Below are positions 63,128 through 64,000 of a stretch of DNA of 64,000 nucleotides, one piece after another. Source of the stretch: Aliivibrio sp. S4MY1 (GTDB taxonomy: Bacteria > Pseudomonadota > Gammaproteobacteria > Enterobacterales > Vibrionaceae); assembly GCF_028765545.1 (NCBI RefSeq), contig NZ_JARACP010000008.1, positions 62,001-126,000 of the forward strand, given 5' to 3'. The notes under the pieces were generated by a model. It worked only from the letters and a program-made list of their open reading frames with translations, was not told where the DNA came from and made no database searches. Made by a program: the position numbers and the translations under genes. Within the stretch, counting starts at the first letter, position 1. Each line of letters begins with the position of its first letter.

Positions 63128-63415
63128 CTACAGTTCAAAAGCATCGAGATCCATGTCAGTCTCTTGACGCTCATAAAACGCCACTAAATCGTCATGTCCA
63201 CCGATATATTTTCCATCCAAGTAAATTTGAGGGACGGTATTTACCGCAATCCCTTCTTTCTCTTGAATTAATGACACCATTTCATCTTTGCTTAAATCAA
63301 CATCTAAGGTTAATACCTTATAAGCTATATTCTTATCGTCAAAGATCGCTTTGGCTTTAACGCAAAATGGACATACCGTTTTAGAAAATATAATGGTTTG
63401 GGTTGTATCGATCAT
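63128..63415 (-). CDS. Glutaredoxin (dithiol, CPFC)
   Basis: This 95-residue glutaredoxin reduces disulfides with glutathione. The active site is CPFC (IIFSKTVCPFCVKAKAIF), with the conserved TVPQIYLDGKYIGGHDDL (cis-proline and glutathione-binding GGxDD). The C-terminus carries a short acidic extension (QETDMDLDAFEL). It is of GrxC type in length. The partial gene upstream ends 20 bases before it, so they may be co-transcribed. Confidence 0.9.
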   Translation of the reverse strand: MIDTTQTIIFSKTVCPFCVKAKAIFDDKNIAYKVLTLDVDLSKDEMVSLIQEKEGIAVNTVPQIYLDGKYIGGHDDLVAFYERQETDMDLDAFEL

Positions 63416-63435
63416 TTTTTGTCTCTTTTTTTAAA

Positions 63436-64000
63436 TTAAATAGTAAAAACTGGGTATGGTTGCAATTCAGGGATCAATTGATGCAGCGTTTTTTCTTCTT
63501 CCGCTATCTCTTTTGCTGAATCACAGAGTTCTTGAGCGTCTTCTTTTATTTCTTTACTATGCTCATTCATTTTGGTTTTAATTGAAGTTTGAACCTCAGA
63601 AAATTGCTGTTGTAACTCAGAAAAGTTAAGTTCACCATTTTGCATTTTGTCAGACAATGAGTTAAACACACTAGCAAATAGCTCTTTATCCAAGCTTTGA
63701 ATCATCACTTCGAAATCGCTTTTCCATGTCGTATCGACTTCTTTAAAAAAGTCATGCTCAAGCACTAAGTCCTTTCCTTTGTAAAATTTTTGCTTTGCTG
63801 TTACACCGTATTCATCAATTTTGTTCTTAACTGAATCAAAAGAGCCTTCAGCATCAAATGAAATCTCGATTTCATTCACAAAATCCGTTGCAGCAGTGAT
63901 ACCTTTATCAGCAAAATCAACCACTGAAGGCATATAACTAGCCACTTGCTGTTGATATTTTTCAATGGCTAATTTCTGCTCTTGCGTTAATTCAAGTTCT
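63436..64000 (-). CDS. Uncharacterised helical protein (runs off the right edge)
   Basis: The minus-strand frame stays open to the window edge. A GTG at 63945 could start it, but the codons upstream encode a good helix (ELELTQEQKLAIEKYQQQVASYMPSV), so the true start is probably outside the window. The visible 188 residues are acidic and helical with no membrane segment: VNKID-type and coiled-coil stretches such as LNFSELQQQFSEVQTSIKTKMNEHSKEIKEDAQEL. I know no function for it. It lies just before the glutaredoxin gene. Confidence 0.6.
   Translation of the reverse strand, partial: ELELTQEQKLAIEKYQQQVASYMPSVVDFADKGITAATDFVNEIEISFDAEGSFDSVKNKIDEYGVTAKQKFYKGKDLVLEHDFFKEVDTTWKSDFEVMIQSLDKELFASVFNSLSDKMQNGELNFSELQQQFSEVQTSIKTKMNEHSKEIKEDAQELCDSAKEIAEEEKTLHQLIPELQPYPVFTI

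Overview
The window looks like chromosomal DNA from an AT-rich marine member of the Vibrionaceae, most likely the Aliivibrio fischeri group. This is inferred from protein recognition (RbsDACBKR, CysB, AspC, PurT, SbcB, YohJK-Cdd, MiaE, a SulA-like inhibitor, Xds-type nuclease, NqrM-like protein) and from base composition. No database search was run. The housekeeping content suggests a main chromosome. I see no phage, insertion sequence, CRISPR, rRNA or tRNA.

Region 1 (1-11.3 kb): the 5' end of a c-type cytochrome gene, two divergent paralogous periplasmic sulfatases, a NifW-like gene pair, a DUF134 regulator coupled to an NqrM-like gene behind a palindromic operator, small membrane and lipoprotein genes, a DEAD-box helicase, a chromosomal CatB-type acetyltransferase, a secreted ClpP-fold protein and an orphan NadS/HigA-type antitoxin.

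Region 2 (11.4-30.9 kb): the complete ribose locus rbsDACBKR with a LacI-type operator and three large intercistronic hairpins. Then come periplasmic ATP-dependent DNA ligase LigE opposite an ExeM/NucH/Xds extracellular nuclease, a MATE exporter, a tandem glycine riboswitch ahead of an AGCS symporter, an MscS channel, a LysE/RhtB exporter and an M32 carboxypeptidase. Several genes of 35-56 codons lie in the gaps.

Region 3 (31-42 kb) is the most accessory-looking part. Two exact HipB-type operators (TATCC-N8-GGATA) precede a two-gene module (YaaW/UPF0174 family plus an unrecognised protein) with no hipBA in sight. A small frameshifted reading frame and an antitoxin-like gene follow. Next are an FeS-type cryptochrome/photolyase with a DUF2256 gene, DUF3081 and CIA30 genes, a LysR/amidohydrolase pair, and two overlapping membrane-associated GTPase genes.

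Region 4 (42.4-46.5 kb) is a protein-quality-control cluster: ibpA under a ROSE-type RNA thermometer, a complete dnaK without dnaJ or grpE, and a membrane-anchored Sel1-repeat protein ending in a J domain.

Region 5 (46.6-64 kb) is mostly conserved: aqpZ, yceI-like, sbcB-yohJ-yohK-cdd, an amidase-family protein lacking two catalytic serines, purT with a PurR box, aspC, a METTL25-like methyltransferase, cysB, miaE, a SulA-like gene under two overlapping LexA boxes, a DUF342 protein, a glutaredoxin and a partial gene at the right edge.

The strongest leads are the HipB-operator/YaaW module, the DUF134-NqrM operon, the catalytically broken amidase, the thermometer/DnaK/J-protein cluster, and a 35-bp repeat abutting the 3' ends of two unrelated genes.
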